Assembly (NCBI GenBank): GCA_945883955.1 | Contig: CAMCYN010000007.1 | Location: 1-42,855, forward strand | Direction: 5' to 3' | DNA from: Akkermansia muciniphila | GTDB lineage: Bacteria > Verrucomicrobiota > Verrucomicrobiia > Chthoniobacterales > Chthoniobacteraceae | Length of the DNA: 42,855 bases | Part shown: positions 18,094 to 28,117 of the stretch, piece after piece | How the letters are laid out: every line of letters starts with the position of its first letter | Numbering within the stretch: position 1 is the stretch's first letter | Notes under the pieces: generated by a model | The model's database searches: none | Seen by the model: only the letters and a program-made list of their open reading frames with translations | Told to the model about the DNA's origin: nothing | Made by a program: the position numbers and the translations under genes

Positions 18094-19563
18094 TTATGCA
18101 AATAGCTTGGACACTGCCTTGGCTTTGACCAGTTCGCGCGGCTGATTGAGGTGGTTGTACACAATGGTTTCCGGATCGATTCCAAACGAGTGATACATCG
18201 ACGCCAGTAACTCCGTCGGATGAACCGGATCCTCCGCCGGACTGCTCCCCGTCTTGTCACTCTGACCGTGCACGTAGCCCCGTTTGACCCCCGCCCCGGC
18301 CACAATCGCCGAATAACAGTACGGCCAATGATCGCGCCCATCCGCACTGTTGCCATTTCCGGAGGTGCTCACCCCCTTGGTCGGCGCACGCCCGAACTCT
18401 CCGATCGCCACCACAAGCGTCTCTTCCAGGAGCCCGCGTGAATCCATATCGTCGATAAACGCCGCCAGCCCCTGATCCAGCATCGGTCCGGATTTGGTCT
18501 TCATCCGGTCGGTTAACCCCACGTGATGATCCCAGGAATGGTTGTCCGAATTGGCTACTTTCGGCCAGATAACCTCCACCACCCTTGTCCCCGCCTCAAT
18601 CAAACGCCTGGCCAGCAGACAGCTCTGTCCAAACGTGTTCCGCCCGTACCGGTCCCGCATCTCGGACGATTCCTGCGAAATATCAAACGCCGCGCGCGCC
18701 TTGCCCGAGATGATCAGGTTGAGAGCCCGCTGGTAATAATCGTCCAGATTGTATTTCTCCACCGCCTTGTCCACCTCCGGCATGGCCGCTTCAATCACCG
18801 AGCGCAAATCGGCCCGGCGTTGGAGACGCAGCGCAAAAACCTCCGGCGGCAGCTTCAAGTCGTCCACGGTGATACGCTCCATTTTACCCATGTCCAGGTC
18901 ATCCCCAGGCGGGTAAAGCGTATACGGATCGAACGCCTTACCCAGAAAACCCGCCGTGCCGCCCTTGCCCACCACATTACTTTCCTGCAACGGACGCGGC
19001 AGCATCACAAACGGCAGCATCGGCTCGTTGGAAGGCCGCAGACGCACGATGTTGGACCCGAAATTGGGGTAATCCTTGGCGTCGGGCGGTTCCAGCTGAC
19101 CGGAGGGACTGACCTTGTCGGTCGTGTACCCGGTCATGATCTGGTAGATGGCGGCCGTGTGGTTAAACAGTCCGTTTGGCGTGTAGGCCATCGAACGGAT
19201 CTGCGTGAACTTGTCGTTAAGCTTGGCCAGCTTGGGCAGGATCTCCGTGTAATGGATGCCAGGGATTTTTGTCGGGATGGTGTTAAACGCCGACCGAATA
19301 TTGTCGGGCACATTCAACTTCGGATCCCACAAGTCCAGATGGCTCGGTCCGCCCTGCAGGTAGATCATCACCACACTTTTAGCCTTCCCCCAGCCCGGTC
19401 CGCCAACCCGACCCGCCTCGCTGGCACGAGCCTGGAGGTTGAGCATCGAGCCGAGGGACATTCCCAAAATCCCCGATCCGCCAAGGCGCAGTAAATCGCG
19501 CCGCGACATTTTAAGCGCTGAGTTACAGAGATCGCTACAGGTGCCGCCAGGAAGGTGAATCAT
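18094..19563 (-). CDS. DUF1501 family Tat-exported protein
   Basis: A 489-aa protein. Near the N-terminus is a twin-arginine export signal ([20 protein letters not shown], starting at residue 19) with a hydrophobic stretch after it. The start could therefore also be the Met at 19509. The body shows DUF1501 (sulfatase/alkaline-phosphatase-like) patterns: [17 protein letters not shown] near the start, [24 protein letters not shown] and [14 protein letters not shown] with the downstream [11 protein letters not shown]1501 genes are almost always next to a DUF1549/DUF1553 gene in Verrucomicrobia and Planctomycetes. Here the partner ends only 40 bp upstream, so one transcript is likely. Biochemical function is not established for the family. 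The fold relation suggests metal-dependent hydrolysis, which is inference. Confidence 0.92.
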   Translation of the reverse strand: MIHLPGGTCSDLCNSALKMSRRDLLRLGGSGILGMSLGSMLNLQARASEAGRVGGPGWGKAKSVVMIYLQGGPSHLDLWDPKLNVPDNIRSAFNTIPTKIPGIHYTEILPKLAKLNDKFTQIRSMAYTPNGLFNHTAAIYQIMTGYTTDKVSPSGQLEPPDAKDYPNFGSNIVRLRPSNEPMLPFVMLPRPLQESNVVGKGGTAGFLGKAFDPYTLYPPGDDLDMGKMERITVDDLKLPPEVFALRLQRRADLRSVIEAAMPEVDKAVEKYNLDDYYQRALNLIISGKARAAFDISQESSEMRDRYGRNTFGQSCLLARRLIEAGTRVVEVIWPKVANSDNHSWDHHVGLTDRMKTKSGPMLDQGLAAFIDDMDSRGLLEETLVVAIGEFGRAPTKGVSTSGNGNSADGRDHWPYCYSAIVAGAGVKRGYVHGQSDKTGSSPAEDPVHPTELLASMYHSFGIDPETIVYNHLNQPRELVKAKAVSKLFA

Positions 19564-19603
19564 AAGTTCTGTGAAGGTTGGGAGTGGGGAGGGGAAGGGA
19601 ACG

Positions 19604-22600
19604 TTAACGGTTAAAAAGGAAGGCTGGGTTATTGATGAGCGCCCAGGTCAGATCCTGAACGACCGTGAGCCGTTTGTTGGCTACCTGCTGCTTGCTCGCC
19701 GCAGAATCCGCCCGCAACTGCACCAGTACCGGATCCAGACGGATCGGTTCGGTCGCCTTGGCCAGGGCTGTCTGCAAGTCGGTTTGGGTCGGATCCTTCG
19801 CCAGAGGCACCTTCGCCTCAGCAGCTTCCCGGCGCAGACGCCAGTATTCCGGATCGCTCTGCCGGACGTATTCGGCCAGAAGCCCCTTCTCCACGTCCGT
19901 GCGCTCGGCCACAGCTTTGCCACCAGCCTCCGCCACGGGCGCCGGCACTCCAGGCTGGAGCGGTTCCGCCGCCGTGGTGACATACAACCGGATCCGGCCG
20001 AGCAAGTTTTCGTTACTCTTTTGCAACAACCGGAAATTCAGCAGGGTCATGCCTTCACTCGTCATCGGCGCCTTTAACTGGAAGGCCGCGACATGGCGCT
20101 GGGCGGTTGCGGGGCCAATCGACCAGCCACCGTCCCTTTCCTCATTGCCATCAATGGCAGCCGAGATCGGGAACTTGTCCTTGGAATGCGAAGCCCAGGC
20201 GCCGGAGAACACTACAGGGGCAGTCACGGTTCCCTTCCCGGCGGGTGTCTGGGTGAGCACAAACTCGTTCAGCAGAAAGTCCCCGCTCTTGGACCGCCCG
20301 GGACCGAATTTTGGCGAGGCCGGATCCGGCAACACTTCCAGCATCACACCCGTCACCCCTTTGACATCGGCATCCAGCGTTATTGTGTAATCCGTGCCGG
20401 CATTGGCACCGGATGAAACAACCGTGCCGTCCTTCTCCACACTGAGTTTCACTTGGCCTCCTGCCGTTGCCGTCTTGGGTTGCAACAAGGTCCAGCGCAC
20501 CGGAGCGGCAGCCGGTTTCTCCAGCGCAATCCAGCCTTCCACACGGACCGGCAACGCCCCGTCCCATGCTTTCAGCGCCAACTGGGCTCGGCTTTCGCGT
20601 TCCTTGCGTACGGTTTCACGTTCTTCACGCAGGACTTTGGAAGCGGCTTCGTACGCTTCGAGGCGTTCCTTGGCCGAGGCCATGGCTTCTTCGCGGGCCT
20701 TTTCCATTTTTACAATCAGAGGCGCCTGTTCCTTCTCCTTAAGCTCCCAGGCCTGAATCACCTTCTGGTGATCCTCCTCGATGACTCCAATCAGGCTCCG
20801 CGTGGCGTCCACCTCCTTCGTGGTGGCCTCACGCGAAAGCACCCGCTGGAAGAGTTCATTCACCAGAAGCGTGTCGTCGGGCTGTTTGGCGACCAGTTTG
20901 GAGAGATCGTTTTTGGGATCCTGGATCGCCCCCGAAATCACCGGACCGCTCAACAGCGCCATAACCGAACCCAAGCCCAGATTGCTGCTGCGCTCACATT
21001 CACACGTACTTTCCCGCGCCGGCTTGCCCAGGGTGGCTAAAAATCCAGCCGCCCCCTGGCTGTTCGAATCCACCATCAAGGCCGCCCGCCCGCCCGCGAC
21101 CACTCCGGGAAGCGAAGCCGTCGAACCCGTCACCTTGAACACCGAATCAAAGAGGGTTTCCGCCGAAAGCCGCCGGGCCATCGCATGGGAATAATTGACG
21201 GTGTCATCTTCATTCCAGCGATTGATCCGGATCGAAAGCTGATAGGTGCGCGATTTGCAGATCAGACGGAAGATCTTCCGCGTATCGAACCCACCCTGCA
21301 CGAACTCCTGGGTGAGGTACTCGAGAAGCTCGGGATTGGTCGGCGGATTTCCGGCCCGGATGTCATCGAGCGGCTCGATAATTCCACGGCCCAGCAGGTA
21401 ACCCCAGATCCGGTTGACGTAACTTGTGGCAAAATAGCGGTTGTCCGGCGAAGTCATCCAGGTCGCCAACTGTTCCCGTCGGGAAGTCTTCACATCCACC
21501 TCGGCCTTCGCCTGGAAGGGGAATTGCGGAGCGGTCACCTTGCCGGTCCGATCGTGTTTGATCTCGCCCTTGGGATCCTCCTTCACCATTTCAAACAGTG
21601 CTTTGGCCCCTTCCACAGCTGTTCCTCCGATGGTCTTGCCGCCACTGGCCGGATCGGTGGCGAGACTGACCTGGGCGAAATACGCCGCCGTTTCATAATA
21701 CTGATCCTGAGTCCACCGCTCGAAGGGATGGTCGTGGCATTTGTTACAGTTGAACCGCGTAGCCAGGAACAGATGGGTCGTGTTCTCCATCGCCTCGGCC
21801 GGCTGACGCAGAATTTTCCAGTAACTGGCCGCCGGATTGTCCTTGTTCGAACCCGTCGCCGTAAGCACCGCCCGTACGAACTGATCGTAGGGAGTGTTCT
21901 TATCAATCTGGGTGCGAATCCAGGCCCGGAACCCTTCGGCACCTTCCTGCCCGAGGAACTTCGAGTTTACCTGCAACAAATCAGCCCACTTGTTCGTCCA
22001 GTGTTCGACGAAGTCCACACTCCCCACTAGTTCGTCCACAATCGCCTCACGTTTGAGACGGCTCTCGCGCGGATCAGCCAGGAAAGCCTGGAGTTTCTCC
22101 GAGCTGGGCGGCAGCCCCATCAGATCCAGATACACCCGGCGCAAAAACTCGCCGTCCCCGGCCAGCTCGGAAGGCTCGATCTGCATCCGCTTCCATTTGG
22201 CGGCCACCAGCTCGTCCGCTTTGCCCCACGTCACCGGTTCCTTCCATTCAAACCCGCTCCGGTCACCCATAACCGTGATGGTTGTCGCCACATAATTGCC
22301 CTCGTACCGAGCCAGAATAGGCGCCTCTCCCCGGCGCAGCGTATTGAGTAATCCGGTGGAATCCACCGTAGCGACGTCCGTATTTCCGCTCTCCACAAAC
22401 GCTTCATTCGAGACATCCCGGACCCCTCCGTCCGCATAATGCGCCACGACACGTACCTGCTGACGGCCTCCGATCTGTTGGAGCACGGGGTTGCTCGGGA
22501 ACAATTCGATCCGGGTAACCTTCGCGGCATCTGTTCGGAGATGCGCCCCGCCGGCGACCCATTGCCGCATGATCCCGTAATATTTCTCGTCCACCTTGGT

Positions 22601-24715
22601 CCGACGCCCCCCTTCATGGGGAACTTCCGCCACGGCCTTCAGCAGCATCAGACTGTCGTCGGGAGACGCCACGGCCACCCGGCGAGAAGCCATATCGTCG
22701 GTCAGCGAACGGATATCGAACTCCGGATCGTATCCGCGCAGGGAAAGTTTGAATCCGGCTTTGCCGTCCTTGGCTCCGTGGCAACTGCCCTGGTTACAGC
22801 CCAGCTTGGTCATCACCGGGTTCACGTCCTTGATAAAATCGGCCTCAAATGGAGCATCCGCCCCCTGGATCCGCACCGGCACGTTCACCGTTTTCCCTCC
22901 GAAACTCACCCGAACCTCCCCTTTCCCGTTGGCCTTAGGATGCACCTGGCCACGAACGGTAATCTCCGCCACCGGCTGGCTCAGCTCGATCCGCGCTGTC
23001 CGTGTCACATCCGCGACACTTCCGCCCTCGTAACGCGCCGTTACCAGTAATTGTACGTAATCATTCCGACGGCTCACCTCGATCGTCGCCGGCTGCACCT
23101 CCAGCGACACCACCTGGCTGCCCTCGGGAATCCGCTCCGGTTCGGTGCTCTCCGGGGTCAGGATCCGCAGTCCGATTGTCGAAGCCGCCTTGGCGACGCC
23201 TCCGGCCTGGACCGGTGCGGCATCAAATTCCTTTTCCACAAGACCGCTCGCCGCATTGATAAAACGAATCCGTCCATCCCCACCGGCCGCCGCGACCGAA
23301 CTTCCGTCCGGCCGGAATGCCACCGAATAAACCGCCGACCCTTCAATCCGGGTCTGCGAAATCCGGATACCCGCTTTTTCGTCAAACAGCCGCAACCGTT
23401 CGATTTCCTCCACCGAGCGGGTCTTGGCGGCCTTGGCCCGAATGGCCGCGATCTCCGCCGGCACAGCAAAATCGCCGGCCATCGAAAACACCCCGACCTC
23501 GCCATGGCCGTTCAGTGCGCTTCCGGCGACAAACCGGGTGCCATCAGGAGCGAAGCGGGTCGCAAAAACACGACCGGTCATGTCCGGATATTTTTTGAGC
23601 AGGTTGGCGTTGTCGCCGATCTTCCGGGCCGTGGTCCGGAACACCTTGAAGAGTTGGGGCGCGCCGTCCGAACCGCCCACCACCACGGCATCTTCCATGG
23701 GGTGACGGTCCACGGCATTCATCCCGCCACGAAGTGCCCCTGGAGTAATCGAAGTGATGTTGTCCACGAACCGCTGCGAGCCGAGTTCACTGAGCTTGGC
23801 CGCCATATCCCGTCCCACGGAAATGAGATGATCGCCCTTGGCCGAAAAGGCAGTGTCCAACACCCAGTCGTTATGGGCGCCCATCTGCAGGACCTGTTTA
23901 CCGGTCTCGGCCTCGACGGCACGTACGGTGTTGTCCGCACATCCGAAGGCGATGAGTTTGCTGTCTGGAGACCAACTGACTCCGTAAAGTGTGTCCCAGC
24001 TTGTCGGGATTGAGATTTTGAGTTTGCGGGTCGCCACCTCCCAAATCTGCAATTCCCCCATACGCGCAGGATCGCCTCCAGCGGCGGCCAGCCAGCGGCC
24101 ATCCGGTGAGAAACGCACGGACTGAATCCGTTCGGAGATCCCGATCAGGCGCGCCTCGATTTTGCTGCCGTCGGATTTATGGAGCAAAACCTCATGAAAC
24201 CCCGCCACGGCCAGCAACGCTCCGTCCGGCGAGAAGTCGATTGAGGCCACAACCGGCAGTTGCGAGTAGACGGGCGGATGCGCCGCATCGAAGTGTTTGC
24301 GGGCGTCTGCGGGCGTATCATCCTTGGCCCCTTCGATAATCCATTTCCGCACGAGCGCAATTTCGTGTTCGGGAAGGGGCGGCTTGTTCTTGGGCATTTC
24401 GGCCGAACCGCCCACCGGCGTGATTTGTTCGATCAGCGATCCCTTGGTCATGTCGCCGGGCACGACGGCGACGCCGTCCTTTTCACCGCCGGCCAGCAGC
24501 TTGGAGAAATCGGTCATCACATAGCCACCCTTGGGTTTGGCGGGTTGATGACACCCCTGACAGTTTGCCTGAAAAATCGGCCGGATATCGCGGTAATAAC
24601 TGACAGCCGCTCCGGGCGCTTTGCTGGCTGCGGCCGCTTGAGCCTGTGGAAATGTCGCGCACAACAGGGAAACAAGCGCGAGGGAACCGGGACGGGGATA
24701 CAGACGAGTCTTCAT
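19604..24715 (-). CDS. Giant PVC cytochrome c/WD40/DUF1549/DUF1553 protein
   Basis: A 1703-aa protein from the ATG at 24715, which starts a signal peptide ([27 protein letters not shown]) and follows a pyrimidine-rich leader. Domains in order: a planctomycete-type cytochrome c domain with CQGCH at 52-56; a WD40-like propeller of about 350 residues (repeats such as [17 protein letters not shown]); a bacterial Ig-like segment around 520-620; a second heme-like motif CNQGSCH at 640; a further Ig-like region; DUF1549 at about 815-1020 containing CNKCH at 990-994; DUF1553 at about 1080-1350 ([18 protein letters not shown]); a charged coiled coil at about 1390-1460; and a C-terminal beta-rich domain. 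It is very probably exported and may bind up to three hemes. It is co-directional with the DUF1501 gene. The family is linked to polysaccharide degradation by genome context only; no reaction is proven. Confidence 0.9.
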   Translation of the reverse strand: MKTRLYPRPGSLALVSLLCATFPQAQAAAASKAPGAAVSYYRDIRPIFQANCQGCHQPAKPKGGYVMTDFSKLLAGGEKDGVAVVPGDMTKGSLIEQITPVGGSAEMPKNKPPLPEHEIALVRKWIIEGAKDDTPADARKHFDAAHPPVYSQLPVVASIDFSPDGALLAVAGFHEVLLHKSDGSKIEARLIGISERIQSVRFSPDGRWLAAAGGDPARMGELQIWEVATRKLKISIPTSWDTLYGVSWSPDSKLIAFGCADNTVRAVEAETGKQVLQMGAHNDWVLDTAFSAKGDHLISVGRDMAAKLSELGSQRFVDNITSITPGALRGGMNAVDRHPMEDAVVVGGSDGAPQLFKVFRTTARKIGDNANLLKKYPDMTGRVFATRFAPDGTRFVAGSALNGHGEVGVFSMAGDFAVPAEIAAIRAKAAKTRSVEEIERLRLFDEKAGIRISQTRIEGSAVYSVAFRPDGSSVAAAGGDGRIRFINAASGLVEKEFDAAPVQAGGVAKAASTIGLRILTPESTEPERIPEGSQVVSLEVQPATIEVSRRNDYVQLLVTARYEGGSVADVTRTARIELSQPVAEITVRGQVHPKANGKGEVRVSFGGKTVNVPVRIQGADAPFEADFIKDVNPVMTKLGCNQGSCHGAKDGKAGFKLSLRGYDPEFDIRSLTDDMASRRVAVASPDDSLMLLKAVAEVPHEGGRRTKVDEKYYGIMRQWVAGGAHLRTDAAKVTRIELFPSNPVLQQIGGRQQVRVVAHYADGGVRDVSNEAFVESGNTDVATVDSTGLLNTLRRGEAPILARYEGNYVATTITVMGDRSGFEWKEPVTWGKADELVAAKWKRMQIEPSELAGDGEFLRRVYLDLMGLPPSSEKLQAFLADPRESRLKREAIVDELVGSVDFVEHWTNKWADLLQVNSKFLGQEGAEGFRAWIRTQIDKNTPYDQFVRAVLTATGSNKDNPAASYWKILRQPAEAMENTTHLFLATRFNCNKCHDHPFERWTQDQYYETAAYFAQVSLATDPASGGKTIGGTAVEGAKALFEMVKEDPKGEIKHDRTGKVTAPQFPFQAKAEVDVKTSRREQLATWMTSPDNRYFATSYVNRIWGYLLGRGIIEPLDDIRAGNPPTNPELLEYLTQEFVQGGFDTRKIFRLICKSRTYQLSIRINRWNEDDTVNYSHAMARRLSAETLFDSVFKVTGSTASLPGVVAGGRAALMVDSNSQGAAGFLATLGKPARESTCECERSSNLGLGSVMALLSGPVISGAIQDPKNDLSKLVAKQPDDTLLVNELFQRVLSREATTKEVDATRSLIGVIEEDHQKVIQAWELKEKEQAPLIVKMEKAREEAMASAKERLEAYEAASKVLREERETVRKERESRAQLALKAWDGALPVRVEGWIALEKPAAAPVRWTLLQPKTATAGGQVKLSVEKDGTVVSSGANAGTDYTITLDADVKGVTGVMLEVLPDPASPKFGPGRSKSGDFLLNEFVLTQTPAGKGTVTAPVVFSGAWASHSKDKFPISAAIDGNEERDGGWSIGPATAQRHVAAFQLKAPMTSEGMTLLNFRLLQKSNENLLGRIRLYVTTAAEPLQPGVPAPVAEAGGKAVAERTDVEKGLLAEYVRQSDPEYWRLRREAAEAKVPLAKDPTQTDLQTALAKATEPIRLDPVLVQLRADSAASKQQVANKRLTVVQDLTWALINNPAFLFNR

Positions 24716-24773
24716 TGGGGGAAGCGATCTAACTGAGGGCCACCAGAATCCCCTCAAACCTCCAAACCGTCCA

Positions 24774-24822
24774 CCCCCCTGTTCTGGGGGGGCTGAGGCG
24801 GGGTCTGGGGGGCTTTCTGGGG
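24774..24822 (+). promoter_or_regulatory. Hairpin plus possible G-quadruplex in the leader of the cytochrome operon
   Basis: CCCCCC-TGTTCT-GGGGGG can fold as a hairpin about 60 bp upstream of the cytochrome gene start. From 24786 four G-runs of 7, 4, 6 and 4 are separated by loops of 7, 3 and 6 nt, matching the G-quadruplex pattern on the plus strand, which is the template strand for the operon. Confidence 0.4.
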
Positions 24823-24910
24823 AGCAGAGGCGCCCTGTTCGACGGACGCTTCCAGCCCGAAACCCACAGCGAAGGCGCTTACAACTGGGATTTCTTCATT
24901 TTTGCGTTTT

Positions 24911-24924
24911 GAAACGATCGTTTC
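24911..24924. promoter_or_regulatory. Perfect 14-bp palindrome, candidate operator
   Basis: GAAACGATCGTTTC reads identically on both strands and lies 196 bp upstream of the giant cytochrome gene. The shape (AAACG half sites around a short centre) recalls operators of LacI-type regulators. The regulator is not known. Confidence 0.4.
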
Positions 24925-25179
24925 CCGACTTCGCGAACCCTTCCATTTTCACCCACAGATTCCGCCGAAGAACCAACCTTTTGAACGAGGATTCCGTGCC
25001 CAAGGTGGAGGGGCTGCTAAGTGGATTGAAAACGATGCGGTGCCGAACGCTGCGTGTGCATTCGGAGCGGGATAAGAAGGTCGTGTTCTTCGATGGAACT
25101 CGTTGCTGCATCGTTTGGTAAAGCGCTCCTACATTTGCAGCTCCTTGATCACCCCTGTGCTGTCGCCATGGCGCTCCAC

Positions 25180-25818
25180 TTATCTTTCGAGCAGTTCCAG
25201 CCCGTCTAACATGAGATGCCCGACGGTGCTTGTTCCCCGTTTATTGACGTCAGAGGAAAAACTAATGCTTTCGAGACCGTCGATGTCGTCCTCATCCATA
25301 GGGTCTCCGCCTTTTGGTCTTGGACTAGCATGCCATTTGCCATCTTTCCAAAAATTGCCGTACCCGTGGCGGCTGACTTTATTGAAAGGAATAGTGATCA
25401 TGGTCCAAGTTTCGGTCGCCGTATAACCTCCTGCGCCGAAAGCGGATCGCTTGTCGTCTTTGCGAGTGTAGTTCCCACCCAGGTTGACGCCAAAGCCTGT
25501 GCCACAGTTACTGCGCACCCAGAAGCGGATAGCAGAGTGCTTCTTTGCCCTGGCGGTGCCTTCCGGAAAGGTCTTGGAAAAGCCACACGTTCCGCCCGGC
25601 TTAGCGTAATCCATGGTGACTTCCATTACCTTCGGGTGGTTTGGATCCGGAGTGCTGAACAATTTGCCCCTAGCATCGCCGAACCGAACCGTCTTGGGAT
25701 CGATACGATCAAATTTATCGATCACCTTCACCTTTTGGGTGTCGGCGGCCAGAAGCGGAGCGTCACTGAGAAACAGAAAAGAGCCGAGGAGGGACAGTAG
25801 TAATGAGGGGTACTTCAT
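25180..25818 (-). CDS. Secreted beta-sandwich protein, CBM11/CIA30-like
   Basis: A 212-aa protein from the ATG at 25818, which opens a signal peptide (MKYPSLLLSLLGSFLFLSDAPLLAA); the track start at 26001 runs through unrelated upstream DNA. The mature part begins VIDKFDRID and continues with alternating beta strands (ETWTMITIPFNKVS, DIDGLESISFSSDV), closing with TVGHLMLDGLELLER. This layout is typical of CBM11/CIA30-like jelly-roll domains that bind glucans or other sugars. No catalytic domain is attached, so a role in carbohydrate binding at the cell surface or periplasm is the best guess. It lies upstream of the DUF1549 gene on the same strand but 464 bp away, so separate transcription is likely. 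Confidence 0.6.
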   Translation of the reverse strand: MKYPSLLLSLLGSFLFLSDAPLLAADTQKVKVIDKFDRIDPKTVRFGDARGKLFSTPDPNHPKVMEVTMDYAKPGGTCGFSKTFPEGTARAKKHSAIRFWVRSNCGTGFGVNLGGNYTRKDDKRSAFGAGGYTATETWTMITIPFNKVSRHGYGNFWKDGKWHASPRPKGGDPMDEDDIDGLESISFSSDVNKRGTSTVGHLMLDGLELLER

Positions 25819-25921
25819 AGTCGTAAGAGCAGCTTGAACCATGATTCTTCCGAACTGGCAATAAGTTGCTCTTTGCAACGTACGTACAGGGGGGGGGAGG
25901 GAAGGGCTGCATTGCCTCGGC

Positions 25922-26174
25922 GCGTTAAGAGAGGCGAATGCAAGATCCTGGGGTGCAGGATGTGGCGTCCTTCGCGGGTGGCGCTGACACGCCACGTCCA
26001 CTCGTTGGTTTCACGGGAACTGACCATCTGCAGCGGCGGCGTGAAGGGCTCCACGTGAAAGCTGTCGCCGCCATTCAAAGTGACCTGAATTTCATCCGAG
26101 ATGCGGGCGGTGTCGGTGCGGATTTCGCCCGACGCGGCGGCTATCTTTAGTTTGCTAGCGAGATCCGCAGGGAT
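25922..26174 (-). pseudogene. Remnant of a larger protein: C-terminal beta-sandwich fragment
   Basis: The minus strand stays open from just after an in-frame TGA (26175-26177) and encodes a segment with clear protein character (ISDEIQVTLNGGDSFHVEP, then LQMVSSRETNEWTWRVSATR and EGRHILH). It resembles the terminal domain, with the pattern 'V-S-S-E-x-T-E-W-x-W-x-V', found at the ends of TIR, caspase-like and other signalling proteins in several bacterial phyla; this match is from memory. There is no start codon and no upstream part, and the frame runs into unrelated sequence before the CBM-like gene. It is therefore a truncated gene fragment of about 80 residues next to the VapBC pair. Confidence 0.55.
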
Positions 26175-26227
26175 TCACGGAGCGAATGCCCTAAACCCGG
26201 GCCTCCAGCACAAAGCTTTACACTTAG

Positions 26228-26253
26228 CCATATTCCCATATTGTGACCCATAT
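26228..26253 (+). promoter_or_regulatory. CCATAT direct repeats at the VapBC start, candidate VapB operator
   Basis: CCATAT occurs three times (26228, 26236 and 26248) directly before the vapB ATG at 26255. RHH antitoxins usually bind short repeats overlapping their own promoter, so these are plausible autoregulation sites. Confidence 0.35.
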
Positions 26254-26254
26254 C

Positions 26255-26542
26255 ATGAAAACCACGCTTGATTTGCCGGACGACTTGCTGATCGCGGCCA
26301 AAGCGCTGGCTGCCCAGCGGAAGACCACCCTCAAGGCCATGGTGGAACACGCCCTTCGTCGGGAAATCGCTCCGCAGGAAAAACTCGCCCCCGACAGCCC
26401 ATACGAAGTGGGGCCGTTCGGCATCCTGAGTCTGAAAAAGCGCACCGACGGGCCAACAGCCGAACAGATCCAGCATCTTATTGCTCATCAACACGATGAA
26501 GAAGACGCCAGAATCATCTCCATCGCCAAGGGAAACGCATGA
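26255..26542 (+). CDS. vapB: Antitoxin of VapB type (ribbon-helix-helix)
   Basis: A 95-aa protein. The ATG at 26255 (MKTTLDLPDDLLIAAK) matches the usual start of this antitoxin group; a GTG four codons upstream is also in frame. Residues 1-45 form a ribbon-helix-helix domain (TTLDLPDDLLIAAKALAAQR, then TLKAMVEHALRR). The C-terminal half is Pro- and charge-rich, as expected for the flexible toxin-binding tail. The stop overlaps the toxin start in ATGA, so translation is coupled. It should neutralise the PIN toxin and, with it, repress the operon. CCATAT repeats lie over the start region. Confidence 0.88.
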   Translation: MKTTLDLPDDLLIAAKALAAQRKTTLKAMVEHALRREIAPQEKLAPDSPYEVGPFGILSLKKRTDGPTAEQIQHLIAHQHDEEDARIISIAKGNA

Positions 26543-26970
26543 TCCACCTTCTCGATGTCAATGTGCTGATTGCGCTCGGGGACTCCAATCACCCGCACCG
26601 GGCCGCGGCCCTTCAGTTTTTTGAAAAGTGCGCGACGCTGGAAGGCTGGGCCACTTGCCCACTCACCGAGAACGCCTTCATCCGCATTTTTGGCGCACAA
26701 AGTTATCCCCACGGACCGGGTTCAACGGCAGAAGCAAGGCGGGTGCTAAACACCTTTCGAGCCGCTCCCGGCCACCAATTCTGGCCCGACGACCTTTCCC
26801 TCACGAATACCCACACCTTTCCGAACCTCCCGGCTTCCCCGCACCTCACCGACCTCTACCTTCTCGCCCTCGCCGTGAAGCATGGAAGCAAACTGGCCAC
26901 CTTTGATCACCGGATTGATCCTGCCCATCTCCCAGGGGGCGCTGCGGCGCTGCACCTCATCACTCTCTGA
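26539..26970 (+). CDS. vapC: VapC-type PIN-domain ribonuclease toxin
   Basis: A 143-aa toxin of normal length. The acidic PIN-domain residues that bind Mg2+ are visible: Asp6 (HLLDVNVLIAL), Glu44 (TENAFIR), Asp105 (LTDLYLLALA) and Asp123 (ATFDHRID). All four are intact, so it is likely active. VapC toxins cut tRNAs or the 23S rRNA sarcin-ricin loop; the target here is unknown. It overlaps vapB by 4 bp (ATGA), with a weak AGGGAA before the start. The pair lies between a gene remnant and the convergent HipBST operon. Confidence 0.92.
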   Translation: MIHLLDVNVLIALGDSNHPHRAAALQFFEKCATLEGWATCPLTENAFIRIFGAQSYPHGPGSTAEARRVLNTFRAAPGHQFWPDDLSLTNTHTFPNLPASPHLTDLYLLALAVKHGSKLATFDHRIDPAHLPGGAAALHLITL

Positions 26971-27121
26971 TCCGGCGTTTGCATCCCCCGGAGAACCACT
27001 GCCAGCGACAGGATGCCCCAGCAATTTTCCGGCTAACCGCTCCCGTACTCGTGAGCAGAACAAACGCTGCAACCGCAGAAACAAAGGCGTAACCATTGCG
27101 GACGCCCTTCCGGACAGGATC

Positions 27122-28117
27122 TCAATCAGCGATCGCCCGCAGCCGATCCAGGACGAGCGTTCCAAACCGGTTTTGGGCTGAATCAGAAAGCAGTGAGCGA
27201 TCCAGAAGGTTCAGTACCGCGTCTTTCTCGTGCGCAAACCGATTCAAAATCGCCTCGGCCCGCTGCTCACGCAGGCCAAACTGCTTGGCCAGGAGCAGAA
27301 AATCAGGGCGTTTGAAGAATCCATTCGCCTTAAAACTTGGAGTCACCAAGTCGTCAAAGAAATCCAGTGCCGTCCGACTTTCGGTCGGCAGATGGAGGGA
27401 CGTGTTTAACAAGTCATACGCAGGGCTCAGCACAGAATCGCCCATGGGGGTTTCCAGAACCGAGAAGTTCTTCAAATGCGCATCTCCGTTCCCGCACACA
27501 TAATTGAACGCCACCAGCGCAAACAACTTCTCCGACTCCACTTTCCAGGCGCCACAATACTCCCGCAAAAGCCGCCCAACCTCCTCGTAACTCCCGTCGT
27601 ATTTGTAATTTTCACCATCCGTAGCCCGGCTTCTTCCCGCCAGTTGGCAAAAGTCTTCCTGCGCCAGCTTCCGGGAACTTTCTGGATCACGGTCAAACCG
27701 GCGCACCAGGTAGGCGGGCTCTCCGTCGGGGAAAAATACCAGCCCACACTCGGCTGTCCGCAGCCCGAAAACCTGCGCTGCAATTTGCATCGTGACGTGT
27801 TCGTTCGCAGGCACGTCTTCCACGAGATCCAAGGTGCCAGCCAAAGCATTCGGCACAGGTTTCAGAATAAACTCACCCTCCCGATCCGTCGGAGTCAGTT
27901 GCCCGTCCACCAACCGGAGCGAGATTTTGTCCTGGACCCCGGAGATGGAAATTCTCGAGGCCGCCTCCTGCCGGAACTCCGCGAACTCTTTCTGCTCAAA
28001 TTGCAGGAGGTGCGGGACTCGCTGTCCTCCAAAAAGCGTGCGCATCGCTCCCGCACTGTAAAAGCCCCCGCGAATCGGCCGCAGCGTACTCAAACAGAGA
28101 TTGTCGGGGATTCTCAC
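27122..28117 (-). CDS. hipT: HipT-like serine/threonine kinase toxin
   Basis: A 331-aa HipA-fold kinase without the N-terminal HipA subdomain. The start is set to the GTG at 28117, which overlaps the hipS stop (GTGA) and has GGAGG seven bases upstream; the track start at 28216 lies inside hipS. With this start the Gly-rich loop is SRISISGVQDK with Ser57 and Ser59, the same numbers as the two autophosphorylation sites described for E. coli HipT. The catalytic loop GNGDAHLKN and the metal-binding SPAYDLLNT motif are intact. HipA-type kinases phosphorylate aminoacyl-tRNA synthetases (HipT of E. coli: tryptophanyl-tRNA synthetase) and stop growth; the target here is inferred only. It is the last gene of the hipB-hipS-hipT operon. 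Confidence 0.88.
   Translation of the reverse strand: MRIPDNLCLSTLRPIRGGFYSAGAMRTLFGGQRVPHLLQFEQKEFAEFRQEAASRISISGVQDKISLRLVDGQLTPTDREGEFILKPVPNALAGTLDLVEDVPANEHVTMQIAAQVFGLRTAECGLVFFPDGEPAYLVRRFDRDPESSRKLAQEDFCQLAGRSRATDGENYKYDGSYEEVGRLLREYCGAWKVESEKLFALVAFNYVCGNGDAHLKNFSVLETPMGDSVLSPAYDLLNTSLHLPTESRTALDFFDDLVTPSFKANGFFKRPDFLLLAKQFGLREQRAEAILNRFAHEKDAVLNLLDRSLLSDSAQNRFGTLVLDRLRAIAD

Larger units (their letters stand above)
24716..25179. other. 464-bp regulatory gap before the cytochrome operon
   Basis: No gene is called. Track ORFs of 70 and 71 aa lie on opposite strands over the same bases and show no family pattern. The gap holds a G-rich structured stretch (24774-24822) and a perfect 14-bp palindrome (24911-24924). 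Both are in the upstream region of the large DUF1549/DUF1553 gene. Confidence 0.45.

Noticed and set aside
18523-19494. 323-aa plus-strand ORF
   Set aside because: Antisense shadow of the DUF1501 gene, rich in His and Arg with no domain.
24909-25121. 70-aa plus-strand ORF upstream of the cytochrome operon
   Set aside because: TTG start, no ribosome site and no recognised motif; the opposite strand is equally open.
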